Shown: one piece after another, positions 46,801 to 55,784 of the stretch
Layout: each line of letters begins with the position of its first letter
Numbering within the stretch: the first letter of the stretch is position 1
Assembly: GCF_021129175.1 (NCBI RefSeq)
Contig: NZ_JAJOHV010000058.1
Span: 124,001 to 188,000 of the forward strand
Reading direction: 5' to 3'
DNA: 64,000 nt
Source of the DNA: Chromobacterium piscinae
Lineage (GTDB): Bacteria > Pseudomonadota > Gammaproteobacteria > Burkholderiales > Chromobacteriaceae
Made by a program: the position numbers and the translations under genes
Notes under the pieces: generated by a model
Seen by the model: only the letters and a program-made list of their open reading frames with translations
Told to the model about the DNA's origin: nothing
The model's database searches: none

Positions 46801-47494
46801 CGCCAGCAATTGCCATGCCACACTTATTTGTTCTCAAACTTTGTACCGCGGTATGAACAGCAACCAAAGAGGAGGAGCATGCCGTGTCAATCGCAAGTGA
46901 TGGGCCATTCAATCCCAAGATGTAAGAAACCCGCCCAGCTGAAAAATTTAGGCAATTTCCAGAAGTGATATATGGATTAAACTCTTCTTCCGACAACTCA
47001 TTTAGCATTAGCTGCAGGTATTCATTATTTGTTATCCCACAAAAAACCCCTGTATTGCTACCGCTTACATTTTTTGGGTCGATCCCTGCATCTATCAACG
47101 CCTTCCAACTATTTTCTAAGAAAAGGCGATGCTGGGGATCCATATAATTTGCTTCTTTTGGAGGAATTCCAAAGTAAAGTGGATCAAACTCAGAAATGTC
47201 ATAGCTAATAAATCCTCCATTAAAATAAACCTCACGATAATCTATATTTTTTACATTTGTCAGATTCCATCTTTTTTCAATTGGCCTTCTGATTCCATCA
47301 CCTTTTTCTGAAATGAATTTCCAAAAATCATCAGGGCTAGACACATTCCCGGGGAGCTCACAACTCATCCCAACTATTGCTATTGGTTCAATCTGCTTTG
47401 TTTTTAAGTCTGTAATTTCTTTTTTTAAATTTCTAATTTCAAAAATAGATTTCTTCAACAGCTCATTTTCATCTTTTGACAGAATAGTGCTCAT
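43835..47494 (-). CDS. Trans-AT PKS protein: KS - two divergent DH-like domains - ACP
   Basis: About 1219 aa. A short N-terminal coiled coil (ENELLKKSIFEIRNLKKEI region) may dock to the previous protein. KS spans about 36-458 with intact Cys, His and His (IDTACSSS, EAHGTGT, NFGHLES). The usual KS linker is almost absent (IDYPKFKKQHCWY). Two double-hotdog domains follow in tandem, about 518-798 and 823-1118. The first has EHRIFDSIVLTG (His kept, Gly and Pro lost), the second DHLTFNYALLPA. Neither shows the catalytic Asp (the second reads SGGFLQ). The ACP is at 1138-1213 (LMDSIMT). Tandem DH-like pairs in trans-AT systems can be DH plus pyran synthase, but neither domain is canonical here. The start at 47494 has AGGTG seven bases upstream; 47500 (ATGA overlap) is the alternative. 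Confidence 0.88.
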   Translation of the reverse strand: MSTILSKDENELLKKSIFEIRNLKKEITDLKTKQIEPIAIVGMSCELPGNVSSPDDFWKFISEKGDGIRRPIEKRWNLTNVKNIDYREVYFNGGFISYDISEFDPLYFGIPPKEANYMDPQHRLFLENSWKALIDAGIDPKNVSGSNTGVFCGITNNEYLQLMLNELSEEEFNPYITSGNCLNFSAGRVSYILGLNGPSLAIDTACSSSLVAVHTAVQSLRTNKCGMAIAGGVSLMLSPQTFLLLKNGNMLSAEGRCKTFDESADGYARGEGCGVVILKRLSDAIAAGDRIYATIKNTAVQHDGKKSGLTVPISSSQKVLLKEAISEVNIEAKNITYSEAHGTGTLLGDPVELEALHAVYGQGRSVGQPLYISSIKSNFGHLESAAGIASLIKVALSIYHKKIPPHFSIDKLNSNFDWENSQLKVATDCLDWPKNSEKLATVSSFGASGTNAHAILGANDEPISQDFINRLAMIDYPKFKKQHCWYKSSSISEKVDTSNVVKKINKINVAPSINKATYLVSVDIDSVPTIREHRIFDSIVLTGSIALDIALTVTKELVGRENLKTFSFSNVVFLKPIVVSSNLINFKVTFEELDFVNQDKSYRIQMFEQNEEGYFDDVMYSSIDIQFLKTDPVEIDESFVGNAIDSTNEELVASDFYSEFWSGKFSIGKPFHIFDKVWRNDGVIAVGLCRPKDFITRTNAYGLDPESLIAYLIGLLFKSALPRDQIHDLSLENKIFIGAGYDFGMFLDSLLQEELYAVAEIKKFEESNLQYNGDLTMVSPSGRIVCKMTNIAFHAISKTEMPQGAIPKEKDVTKEYSASRLNGHPFLGEKYSKIKDLVVATEIERDTYPLIGDHLTFNYALLPAIGYINLASQAIRKVNPKYKFTKLENLEITQPLMLHKGDRYELRSSISKSSPNDYSYGIYAYSCKKNILNKEWSLSCKGDFTDAKQISDEKSVFSKDSLSTFEKQYDTKEFFKLFWGDNFFLGDSYHFVQTVWRKPYEVVGVIKHFEKYKEKTGITDLSGGFLQVYMSLPLAMAVVPDDYLDKVQRAEATCIAKSAERFIIYDDNGLDQYNELWAHGVLVNKDKLDDNWVTDFKFYNERGDLVAKIDGAKFHIMKKEALEILKESMDQTEIKTPDKKIEVLPFLKKEIGEILGISVEQLTDDINLGGLMDSIMTLKLRSKIEKNLAILLPLNNFANIKSINELAYEITTRSNGLLE

Positions 47495-47496
47495 GA

Positions 47497-50400
47497 TCAT
47501 TCACCTGTGATATTGTCCATTTCGGACTTTAAAAGATTTAATAATTCATCTTTCTCAACATTATCAAATTCCGATAAATTATGAGTTTTTGAGCTTTCTT
47601 GTGCTGCTGTATTATTTGAAATATCTATTTTGAAATGATCTATTAATAAATGATTTGTGAGGAGTCTTAACGTATTGTAATCAAACAATGCCGTCGTCGT
47701 AACCTTGACACCGACAATTTTTTTGATCTTATTTCTAAAATCAATAGAAGTCAGAGAGTCCATGCCCAAATCAAAGAAACCTGTGTTATCGTCTATGCTG
47801 TCTTTATGTGAGATACTCAGAATCTCGACGAAGATAGATTTCAGCTCATCAAGAATGAACAAGTATTTTTCATCATTCGATAGATAAGTAGATAGCTTTT
47901 CTGGAAATTGATTGTCACTACTTGCTTTTATCTCTATAACATCAGGCGAAATTCCAAGCTTTTCAAGCAGTGTTACTTTCCTGTTGGTATTCATCACCTC
48001 TAGAAATAACGGCCACTCCACAGGCGCTACAACTTTTTTCCTGTCAAAGGATGCCAAAATGGATTCTAGCTGTTGCAGCCCCACTTTTGGTGACGTTTCT
48101 TTAATACCAATGGACCCGAAATAACTAACTTTATTCTCGGGAATAATTCCGCTGTCTTTCCACATCCCTCCCCAGCTAATGCTTATAGCTGGGAAGTTAT
48201 ATATCTCGCCATAATCTGCATAAGCATCCAAAAAGTAGTTTGCTGCACTGTAGTGGCCACCAGTCGCCGCCCCCCAAACCGATGCGCATGAAGAGAACAT
48301 AACAAACCAATCCAATTGGCATACCTTGAACACCTCATTCAGTACCCATGTACCCTCAACTTTCATCGACGTAACATTATAAAATTCATCAAATGTCATA
48401 TCTTGCAATAGACACTCTTTATATGATCCCGCCAAGTGAAATACACCGCTTAATTCATTTCCCTTAATGTAAGAGTTTTTAACGGCCCGCATTTGATCCA
48501 AGCTACTCACATCTGCTCGAATAGTTTCAACCGTTGTCCCCCGACCTTCAATCAACTTGATAGCTTCACGCTGTGCATCTTGCTCCACTCCTCGTCGGCT
48601 AAGTAATAATATTTTCTTAACCTTAAATGATGAAAGCCATTCAGCTACCAATAAACCCAAACTACCCAAACCACCTGTAATGAGATATACACCGTTTGGA
48701 TTGATTTCTATCGGTTTTTTAGGTTCAACTTTACTTGGGGTAAGGCGGGGAACATAACGGATATTTTTTCTATATACAATTTCACCCTCTTCCGACAGAC
48801 TACTTGTTTCTTTATAGAGTTGATTTAAATTTAACCGCTCACTAATATCAACATCTATAATGGATCGAAATATAAACGGATGCTCAACTAGCAGCGTCTT
48901 TGCCATGCCCCATAAAGGTGCACAATGTAAATTTACTTTTCCCGTTGCAATTTTTTGAACATTTGCACAAATAGTCCAGAGATATAATTTGATTTCTTGT
49001 TGTACCGCTACCAGCGACTGAAGTTGCTCCAACGCTGTCTGACATGCAAAGCGGTAATCTGTCGAAAGTGAAGTTAAGGATGGGATTGCTGGATCAGTTT
49101 TAATATCAAGAGGCCAAAAATTGATGACACATAGCGCTTTATTTTTCGTCTTTGCAACAATATCGTGGAGTGCCTTCAGATAGCTATTTTTATCCCCTGG
49201 TGTAACAATATAAGTATCGTCACAGTGATCATCTGTACCTTTGTAATTGACTTTATATGTCTGAATATTTTTTTTACGAAGAAGATCATAAAATTCTTGA
49301 CCAACGCCCTGATTATCGCAAAACAAAAGATACGCCTTATCCTTTATCAGCTCACCTTCCACAAGCGGCATTTCATACCAATTTATATCATAGGTATCTC
49401 GTATTAAATTTTCAGTGCCGGCAGATTCTTTTTGTTCTATCTTATTTATCCAATGATATGCTTTTTCAAATGGGTAGCTAGGTAGAGATACTTTTTTGGC
49501 TTGACTATTTCTATTATATAATTCGCGCCACTCTACATCAGCGCCTAAAATCCAAAGCTGAGCCAGGTGATACAGATCATTATTATTTAAGTAATGCTTT
49601 TCTAAATCTAACATTCCTTTTCTATCAAAGCCAAATATAATATTCGATAACTCACTCTTCACTTGATTAAAATATATACTGACTTTTTTTTGCTTGTCTG
49701 TACTTATGTCATCGCGTAGAAAACTAGATAAACTCTCTATCAAATCATTCTTTTCACTACTAATTACGGCTAATCTATAATCGAATGGCTCCCTAGCAGT
49801 TTGTAAGGTATATGCCATATCATTCAAATTAAATTTTGTGTCTTGCTTAGATAGGAAGCCGCGATAGTAATCTATATAACTTCTCAATGCATTTTCTGTT
49901 TTTGCTGAAAAAATAAAAATATTCGGACCTGACACTATATGATCATCACTATGAATTGCATCGTACTCCTCAAGTACAACGTGTGCATTCACACCACCAA
50001 ATCCAAAGGAACTAACACCTGCACGCCTAGGAATATCCTCCCCCATTTGATCTTTAAGCGCTTCCCACTCGGTAGTATTTCCAATCAGATAAAATGGACT
50101 TTCTTCTAAAAAAATATTTTTATTCTGCTTTGATAGATGTAAATGTGCTGGAATTTTCTTATGCTGCATTGACAATAAAACCTTGATCACTCCTGCAAGC
50201 CCCGCAGCAGCTTCCAAATGGCCAATATTTGTTTTCACAGATCCTAAAGCACAGTACGGCCTTGTTTCTATATTTGAACGATTGCTTAAAGTTTTAAAAG
50301 CTGAGACAAGCCCATTTATTTCAATCGGATCCCCTAAAGAGGTGCCAGTACCGTGGGTCTCCACATAACTTATCGTTTTAGGACATATTTTTGCCATCTT

Positions 50401-52542
50401 CACAGCATCTTCAATAACCTCCGCCTGAGCGAAAGGATTTGGCGCTGTTAATGAATTAGTATGGCCGCCATGATTAACCGCAATCCCTTTTATTAACCCA
50501 TAAACATGATCTTTATCCGAAATGGAAGAGCTCAACTTTTTAAGAACAATCGCTGCAATGCCTTCCCCTCTAACATAACCATCAGCGGACTCATCAAAAG
50601 TCTTGCACTGTCCTGATGGACTAAGCATATTGGCATTTGATAACGCCACATAAATGCTTGAGCTCAATAATAAATTCGCGCCACAAACAATCGCAATTTC
50701 ACACTCATTGTTTCTTATCAAGCCCGCTGCGCGATGCAGAGCAACAAGCGAGGATGAGCAAGCTGTATCAACAGATTCACTAGGTCCTTTGAAATTAAAT
50801 AGATAGGAAATACGGTTGGACGCCATGCAATGCACAGTTCCTGTCGCAGCATATGCATGAGTAAATTGATCATTTTCCAAAACTAATTGCAGGTAATCAA
50901 ATGTTCCAATACCAACTATGACTCCTACTTTCTGCCCTGATAAATCTCGCATTCGATATCCAGCGTCTTCAACAGCTTGCCAAACAACCTGGATCAGTTT
51001 CCTTTGCATCGGATCCATAAGCTGGGCTTCTTTTGGTGATATATTAAAAAAAGAAGCATCAAATGTTTCGACATCATTTATGAACCCGCCCCATTTTATA
51101 TTTGTTTTTCTATTTTTATTATCTGGGTCACCGTAAATTTCCTTCCAATCCCATCTGCTTCCAGGTATCTCGGAAATCAGATCTCGGCCTTGCTCAAGAT
51201 TATTCCAAAATTCTTCACAATTGTCTGATTGAGGAAATAGACCTGCCAGGCCAATAACAGCAATAGGATCATCTTCCTTTTCCGATACACATTTATCATT
51301 TATATTTTTACGTAAATCTTTATTTTCTATTCTATTTAAAATATAAAGCTGATCAAACTTCTTATAGCCTAGGTCATTTGTTTTGATAATTTCTTTATTT
51401 ACCTCATTTTTTATATAGATTTGTACTTCACCTATCTCGCCATCTTTGCACACCCTATTTGAAGCTATATCGATTACTTTGACATCATTTCGACTTAATA
51501 TTTTCCCGCTACTTGTAATAGCTGATGAGTCATAAAAATGATCAAGTCTACTTGCACTGATTAACGGAATCTCAGCCATCCCAAAACAAGGATAGAAAGA
51601 TTGCATACAAAATCCATAATGCTGATATTTAATACTAAAATTATTAATTACTTCACGTTTTAAAACTTCCGCTCCAACATAGGCGACTGACCAAGTCGAC
51701 AAGTCCAGATCTTCTGGAAGCTCTTCTGGTAAAAGCGTTCCACACATGTCATAAAAAAATGTTGGCCCACCAGCGAATGTGATGCCATATCTTGAAATGG
51801 CAGCGAGCCAAGCAGATGGGGAAAAAATAACTCCCGTGTTGGAATACACATAGGACGTAATGCCAGAATAAAAAGGCTGCAATATTCCATAGAATAGCCC
51901 CATGTAATGATGATAAGGGGCCCAGTTTAATGCACGACTATCTTTTGATAGTTCAAAAGTATTTTGGATTTCTTTGGAGTGATATATCAGGTCTGCATGA
52001 CTATGCGGAATATATCGCGACGATTCTGACGTGCGCATGATCAGCGCCGTATTATTTTTTTCCTCAGTTATTTTTTGCGCTGCCGTACTGTGCTCTTTAC
52101 TACTTATATTTTCATAAACAACGAATCTAATAGAAGTCAAATCAAAATGATTTTCTGCTAGGTTATTGATTTGATCTAAAATTTTCTGTGTTGTTAATAT
52201 CGTATTGGTATTTGTGTCTCTAGCGACCGCCAACAAACCTCCAATATATTCAGCTTTTGAAAATTCACTTGGTGCTGGCAATGGAACCGCTACGGTATTG
52301 CTATAAAGAACGCCAAACAGCGCATGTATAAAATCACTATTATTTTGAAATAGCAAAATTATATTGCCAGTTTCTGGAACTTGATATTGAATCTCTGATG
52401 CAATGAGTGATGCTTTGTTTAGAAGATTTACATTAGTTATTTTATCGATTTGCTCACCACGATCATTCAGCATTTTATAAGCGACAAAATTTGGGGCCTC
52501 TTTTGAACGCTTAAGAAGAATTTCCACTAATTCGTTAGTCAT
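47497..52542 (-). CDS. Trans-AT PKS protein: defective AMP-ligase-like domain - KS - KR - ACP
   Basis: A 1681-aa protein. Residues 1-415 resemble a fatty acyl-AMP ligase (FAAL/FACL): the WAPYHHYMGLFYGIL and FGMAEIPLISASR stretches are recognisable. The nucleotide-binding A3 loop reads ALIMRTSESSRYIPHSH, without the GSTG and Lys of active enzymes, and the C-terminal lobe stops after IKTNDLGY...ILNRIEN. KS 425-860 is intact (Cys595, His730, His775), linker 870-1032, KR about 1048-1510 with GGLGSLG, Lys1394, Ser1417/1418, Tyr1431 and Asn1435. ACP has Ser1596. No ACP sits between the AMP-ligase-like domain and the KS, so even a working ligase would have no carrier in cis. It overlaps the upstream gene by 8 bp and the downstream gene by 4 bp (or ends beside it). 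Confidence 0.88.
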   Translation of the reverse strand: MTNELVEILLKRSKEAPNFVAYKMLNDRGEQIDKITNVNLLNKASLIASEIQYQVPETGNIILLFQNNSDFIHALFGVLYSNTVAVPLPAPSEFSKAEYIGGLLAVARDTNTNTILTTQKILDQINNLAENHFDLTSIRFVVYENISSKEHSTAAQKITEEKNNTALIMRTSESSRYIPHSHADLIYHSKEIQNTFELSKDSRALNWAPYHHYMGLFYGILQPFYSGITSYVYSNTGVIFSPSAWLAAISRYGITFAGGPTFFYDMCGTLLPEELPEDLDLSTWSVAYVGAEVLKREVINNFSIKYQHYGFCMQSFYPCFGMAEIPLISASRLDHFYDSSAITSSGKILSRNDVKVIDIASNRVCKDGEIGEVQIYIKNEVNKEIIKTNDLGYKKFDQLYILNRIENKDLRKNINDKCVSEKEDDPIAVIGLAGLFPQSDNCEEFWNNLEQGRDLISEIPGSRWDWKEIYGDPDNKNRKTNIKWGGFINDVETFDASFFNISPKEAQLMDPMQRKLIQVVWQAVEDAGYRMRDLSGQKVGVIVGIGTFDYLQLVLENDQFTHAYAATGTVHCMASNRISYLFNFKGPSESVDTACSSSLVALHRAAGLIRNNECEIAIVCGANLLLSSSIYVALSNANMLSPSGQCKTFDESADGYVRGEGIAAIVLKKLSSSISDKDHVYGLIKGIAVNHGGHTNSLTAPNPFAQAEVIEDAVKMAKICPKTISYVETHGTGTSLGDPIEINGLVSAFKTLSNRSNIETRPYCALGSVKTNIGHLEAAAGLAGVIKVLLSMQHKKIPAHLHLSKQNKNIFLEESPFYLIGNTTEWEALKDQMGEDIPRRAGVSSFGFGGVNAHVVLEEYDAIHSDDHIVSGPNIFIFSAKTENALRSYIDYYRGFLSKQDTKFNLNDMAYTLQTAREPFDYRLAVISSEKNDLIESLSSFLRDDISTDKQKKVSIYFNQVKSELSNIIFGFDRKGMLDLEKHYLNNNDLYHLAQLWILGADVEWRELYNRNSQAKKVSLPSYPFEKAYHWINKIEQKESAGTENLIRDTYDINWYEMPLVEGELIKDKAYLLFCDNQGVGQEFYDLLRKKNIQTYKVNYKGTDDHCDDTYIVTPGDKNSYLKALHDIVAKTKNKALCVINFWPLDIKTDPAIPSLTSLSTDYRFACQTALEQLQSLVAVQQEIKLYLWTICANVQKIATGKVNLHCAPLWGMAKTLLVEHPFIFRSIIDVDISERLNLNQLYKETSSLSEEGEIVYRKNIRYVPRLTPSKVEPKKPIEINPNGVYLITGGLGSLGLLVAEWLSSFKVKKILLLSRRGVEQDAQREAIKLIEGRGTTVETIRADVSSLDQMRAVKNSYIKGNELSGVFHLAGSYKECLLQDMTFDEFYNVTSMKVEGTWVLNEVFKVCQLDWFVMFSSCASVWGAATGGHYSAANYFLDAYADYGEIYNFPAISISWGGMWKDSGIIPENKVSYFGSIGIKETSPKVGLQQLESILASFDRKKVVAPVEWPLFLEVMNTNRKVTLLEKLGISPDVIEIKASSDNQFPEKLSTYLSNDEKYLFILDELKSIFVEILSISHKDSIDDNTGFFDLGMDSLTSIDFRNKIKKIVGVKVTTTALFDYNTLRLLTNHLLIDHFKIDISNNTAAQESSKTHNLSEFDNVEKDELLNLLKSEMDNITGE

Positions 52543-54853
52543 TACTAAACCCTTTATGCGCCTCTATTATGTGTTGACCATATCCGCCGTGATTATAGAA
52601 TTCACTAAATCCGGCTTGATGTAGCACCATTTCCCAAGCCTCTAAGCTGAGTAATGGGCTATAAGGTATTCGGAAATTCTCTTCACCCAGCCACCATCCA
52701 TCAGTTAATCCAAAAGTTAACGTTGCATAATCATATCTTTCTGTCATTTCATTCAAAATCAACAGCCCATTATTTTTAAGCAACATGAAAATATTATTGA
52801 TACTTTGCTGCACGTTTTGTGTCGCATGGATAACATTGGTAGCTAAAACTATATCGACAGGTTGAATTTCCTCAGGGTTTTCTGCGTTAAAAATTCTATA
52901 TTCTATAAAATCGTAATTTGAAAATTCTTCTTTAGCTTTATTTAGAAAGGCAAAGGAAATGTCGGTATAGATATAATGCACCGACTTGCCGAATAATTTG
53001 GGTAAGACCTTCTCACTGGTACTACCAGTGCCTGCCCCAATCTCCAATATCCGCACTACCCTGCCATCTTTTGCATACTTATTGACATAAGTTTCAACAG
53101 CTTCCGCGACACGCTGGTTATAATAATCTGAAACTGGATTGTTACGATATGTAGGCTCTACTAACTCAAAGCTTCCATCAGGAAACATGATAGAAAGGGG
53201 ACTAATTTCATCGCAAAGAATGGAAGGCAAATTGTCGATACATGCATCCATTAATTTCAAATATCCTACTATTTCCGGATAGCTATCAATCAAATCTGCC
53301 CTTGCTGGTGATGGGGAGTATTCAATATGTGCCAAAGCTTCACATAACTTCCCATATTTTTGTGGGGCTGTAGACGTGGTTTGTACCTGATAGAATTTAT
53401 TTCTGGCGTAATTTGCCAGGGAGTCCATCATCCCCTTCGCATACAAAATATGATCTTGAGTGAAATCAAACTCAGGTAACAACCTACTTTTTTCAAAATT
53501 ATTTGCAATCTCTTCTTTTTTAATGACCCCCATACGGCACAAGGCATTGTCCGTTGCTTTTAACACAACAACTTGATCTAATTCTTTCTGCAAAGATTGT
53601 TCAATAACACTCAATATTTCTTCTGACGGAATTTCTCTGATCCCCTTATATTCCATCAAGTCACGATAAAAACGACTTTCTATGCCACGATCACCTAAAT
53701 TCCCCCAATTAATAATTCTTACTTTGATCCCAAGAGTATTCTTTATCAGATTTGCAATAGCCTCTCTAGCTAAACAGGCAGCAGTATAATTAGCTTGACC
53801 TAAATTAGTGACAAATGATTGAATAGCAGAGAAAAACAGTATAAAATCAAGCGATTTGTTGACTAACGCCTTCATTAAATTAATTGTACTTTTAACTTGT
53901 GGCGTCAATACATCGATTAGTTTTTTTTGCGACGTCGCAATTATTGGAGAATGATCAATTGCAAAATCGGCATGTATGATGCCATTGATGTTAGGATATT
54001 TTTCTATTATGTTTTTTAGGGTATTTTCTGCAGTTAAATCTCCATATTCACGTCTAATCTGCGCTCCGCCGCATCTCTCATCTTGTTCTTCCATCGAAGA
54101 ACTGTTAATCAAGATGATCTCTGCCTGATAGTTTTGACACAAATATTTTGCCAACAAAATATCCAGACCATTATGACCACCTATAATGAGATAGCATCCT
54201 TTATTTTTGAATCCGACAGGATTGACATGTGATGTAACTTCAATCGACTCGAGCTCAATAAAAGCATAACTTTCTTGCGTAAGGAATACAGGGGATAGTT
54301 GATTTGTGAATTTCTCGAGCTCGTCTAAACGTGATAGCACACCATGCGTTACGCTGTTAACGACGCAGTTGTTAACATGTACATTTGGGTTTTCTTTCGC
54401 AAATACTTTCACCAAACCAAGATAGACTGCATCAAGCGGGTTTGTAACAGCGCAGCCATTTGGCCCGTGCATAGCATTCACAATTACTACTGAAATTTTA
54501 AATTTGAGCAGATTATTCAGTGATTGCAGCCATTGTAAAAAAATACCGTGCTCTTCTTCATAGTATGGATTTGGCCACCCTGATTCGCTGATAAAAACAA
54601 TATGTGGGTTAGCTGATTGTCTGCATAATTCAAGAATTTTATTGAATGATGATTGATTCTTAAGCTCAATAATAGGACATGAAATCTCATTAAAATGATT
54701 TAGCACCAGCGCGTTTTGGTAACGCGAATCTAACGCGAATCTAACAACACAATCCGGACGGAAATGACCTTTTTTTTCCGTATCAAATTTTTTTTCTACC
54801 CAAGAGGGTTTAAATAATTTACTTCTCGAACAATCTAATCTTTTACTTTCCAT
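52535..54853 (-). CDS. PKS fragment protein: degenerate KR - C-methyltransferase
   Basis: About 772 aa from the ATG at 54853; the frame is open to 54949. Residues 10-440 form a ketoreductase that begins with the usual structural half (KLFKPSWVEKKF). It is degenerate: the cofactor motif is IIGGHNGLD instead of TGGxGxLG, and the catalytic Asn is Cys (ANYTAACLA), although Ser and Tyr remain. Residues about 470-765 are a SAM-dependent C-methyltransferase with motif I ILEIGAGTGST and the PKS-type FGLTDGWWLGEE. There is no KS before and no ACP after these domains, so it looks like the tail of a module whose KS is gone, or a methyltransferase acting in trans on the next protein. It is the first gene of the main PKS operon. 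Confidence 0.82.
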   Translation of the reverse strand: MESKRLDCSRSKLFKPSWVEKKFDTEKKGHFRPDCVVRFALDSRYQNALVLNHFNEISCPIIELKNQSSFNKILELCRQSANPHIVFISESGWPNPYYEEEHGIFLQWLQSLNNLLKFKISVVIVNAMHGPNGCAVTNPLDAVYLGLVKVFAKENPNVHVNNCVVNSVTHGVLSRLDELEKFTNQLSPVFLTQESYAFIELESIEVTSHVNPVGFKNKGCYLIIGGHNGLDILLAKYLCQNYQAEIILINSSSMEEQDERCGGAQIRREYGDLTAENTLKNIIEKYPNINGIIHADFAIDHSPIIATSQKKLIDVLTPQVKSTINLMKALVNKSLDFILFFSAIQSFVTNLGQANYTAACLAREAIANLIKNTLGIKVRIINWGNLGDRGIESRFYRDLMEYKGIREIPSEEILSVIEQSLQKELDQVVVLKATDNALCRMGVIKKEEIANNFEKSRLLPEFDFTQDHILYAKGMMDSLANYARNKFYQVQTTSTAPQKYGKLCEALAHIEYSPSPARADLIDSYPEIVGYLKLMDACIDNLPSILCDEISPLSIMFPDGSFELVEPTYRNNPVSDYYNQRVAEAVETYVNKYAKDGRVVRILEIGAGTGSTSEKVLPKLFGKSVHYIYTDISFAFLNKAKEEFSNYDFIEYRIFNAENPEEIQPVDIVLATNVIHATQNVQQSINNIFMLLKNNGLLILNEMTERYDYATLTFGLTDGWWLGEENFRIPYSPLLSLEAWEMVLHQAGFSEFYNHGGYGQHIIEAHKGFSND

Positions 54854-55784
54854 GGCAAGGATGATCCTTTTGCAAACTATTTGTTCTGATAATTTCCACT
54901 TTTGGATATTTCCTGCAGATGCTCTCTGAGGCATGCCAACCAACTTCAAAGAGTGAATATTGTTGTAAGGTATGGAGCATGCATAGAATCAATTCTGACG
55001 AGTGCGGCAAAAAGGCAAAATCGTAATAATTTAATTCGAAATTACCCGACAGCGCCCCATTAGGTTTGCTCTCCATCGTACGTGCCAATCATTCCGAGAA
55101 AGGACTAAACGCAGTATGCAAATTGCATTATGCCGAAGCGCATATCGCTTGAAAATATGCAAAATTTCATGGTTTTCTGGCGTAGAGGAAGGTCACGCTA
55201 CCCTGGTTGCGTGTTTTATATGCTAATCATGACTTGCAAGCGGTACTCTGACCGCACGAAAAGAACACGTCGCAGCCTACATCCAGCATGTATTGCATTG
55301 CGATGACCATTGGCGCGTTGCATAGCGAGTCCATCGTGACCTCAACCAGCTTGGGCCACCAAAGAGTTCAAGGCTTGGCAGCCACGCAGCCTTGATCCGA
55401 TCTATTCTCAGCAAGCGTCACCTGAAGACGCGTGTGGATATAGGCGATCTATCTTGCCTACGATGTTATCCTGGCTGTGGATAGGAAATCCTAGCGATAT
55501 CATTGCCCAGCTACAGGAAGCTGAATTTGGCCTCCCGTCGCCTGGCGCCCAAATTCGCACTATGGCGCTCAGAACGACTTCATGACCTACGCACACGACC
55601 TAAAGGGTTACCGTATGCTATCGTGACGATCTTCTTCAAGGAGTCCGTGCAGTTTCGCACCACGCACATGATGCAAGCACAATCTGAACCACCTATTGTG
55701 AAAATCCTCGCCCTAGGCAGCTGACAGACCAAAACACATCTATTAATCTTCCACCAGAATTGAAACCGAACAGTGGCGGAATGA
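54854..55784. other. Upstream region of the PKS operon and island right edge
   Basis: This stretch holds the presumed promoter and operator region of the PKS operon. A 13-bp perfect palindrome (ATGCAAATTGCAT) lies at 55116-55128 and the shared 27-bp element at 55149-55175. From about 55200 the base composition becomes mixed and no gene is supported. The part from 55560 on may include decayed upstream portions of the transposase remnant. A minus-strand open stretch at 54843-55076 has an ATG but no ribosome-binding site, and I do not call it. Confidence 0.5.
55149..55175 (-). promoter_or_regulatory. Shared 27-bp upstream element, copy 2 (PKS operon)
   Basis: This matches the element at 29646-29672 at 25 of 27 positions, same orientation. 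In this copy a 20-bp core (TGAAAATATG/CAAAATTTCA) is an imperfect dyad with 16 of 20 symmetric positions, as expected for a dimeric regulator. It lies about 300 bp upstream of the chosen PKS start. Twelve bases downstream on the minus strand TCGGCA occupies the place of TTGACA in the exporter promoter, followed in both by CATAAT-type sequence. Confidence 0.6.

Noticed and set aside
54843-55076. Minus-strand frame starting ATG at 55076 just upstream of the first PKS protein
   Set aside because: Overlaps the PKS start region out of frame, lacks a ribosome-binding site and covers the presumed promoter. I could not match it to a PKS domain.
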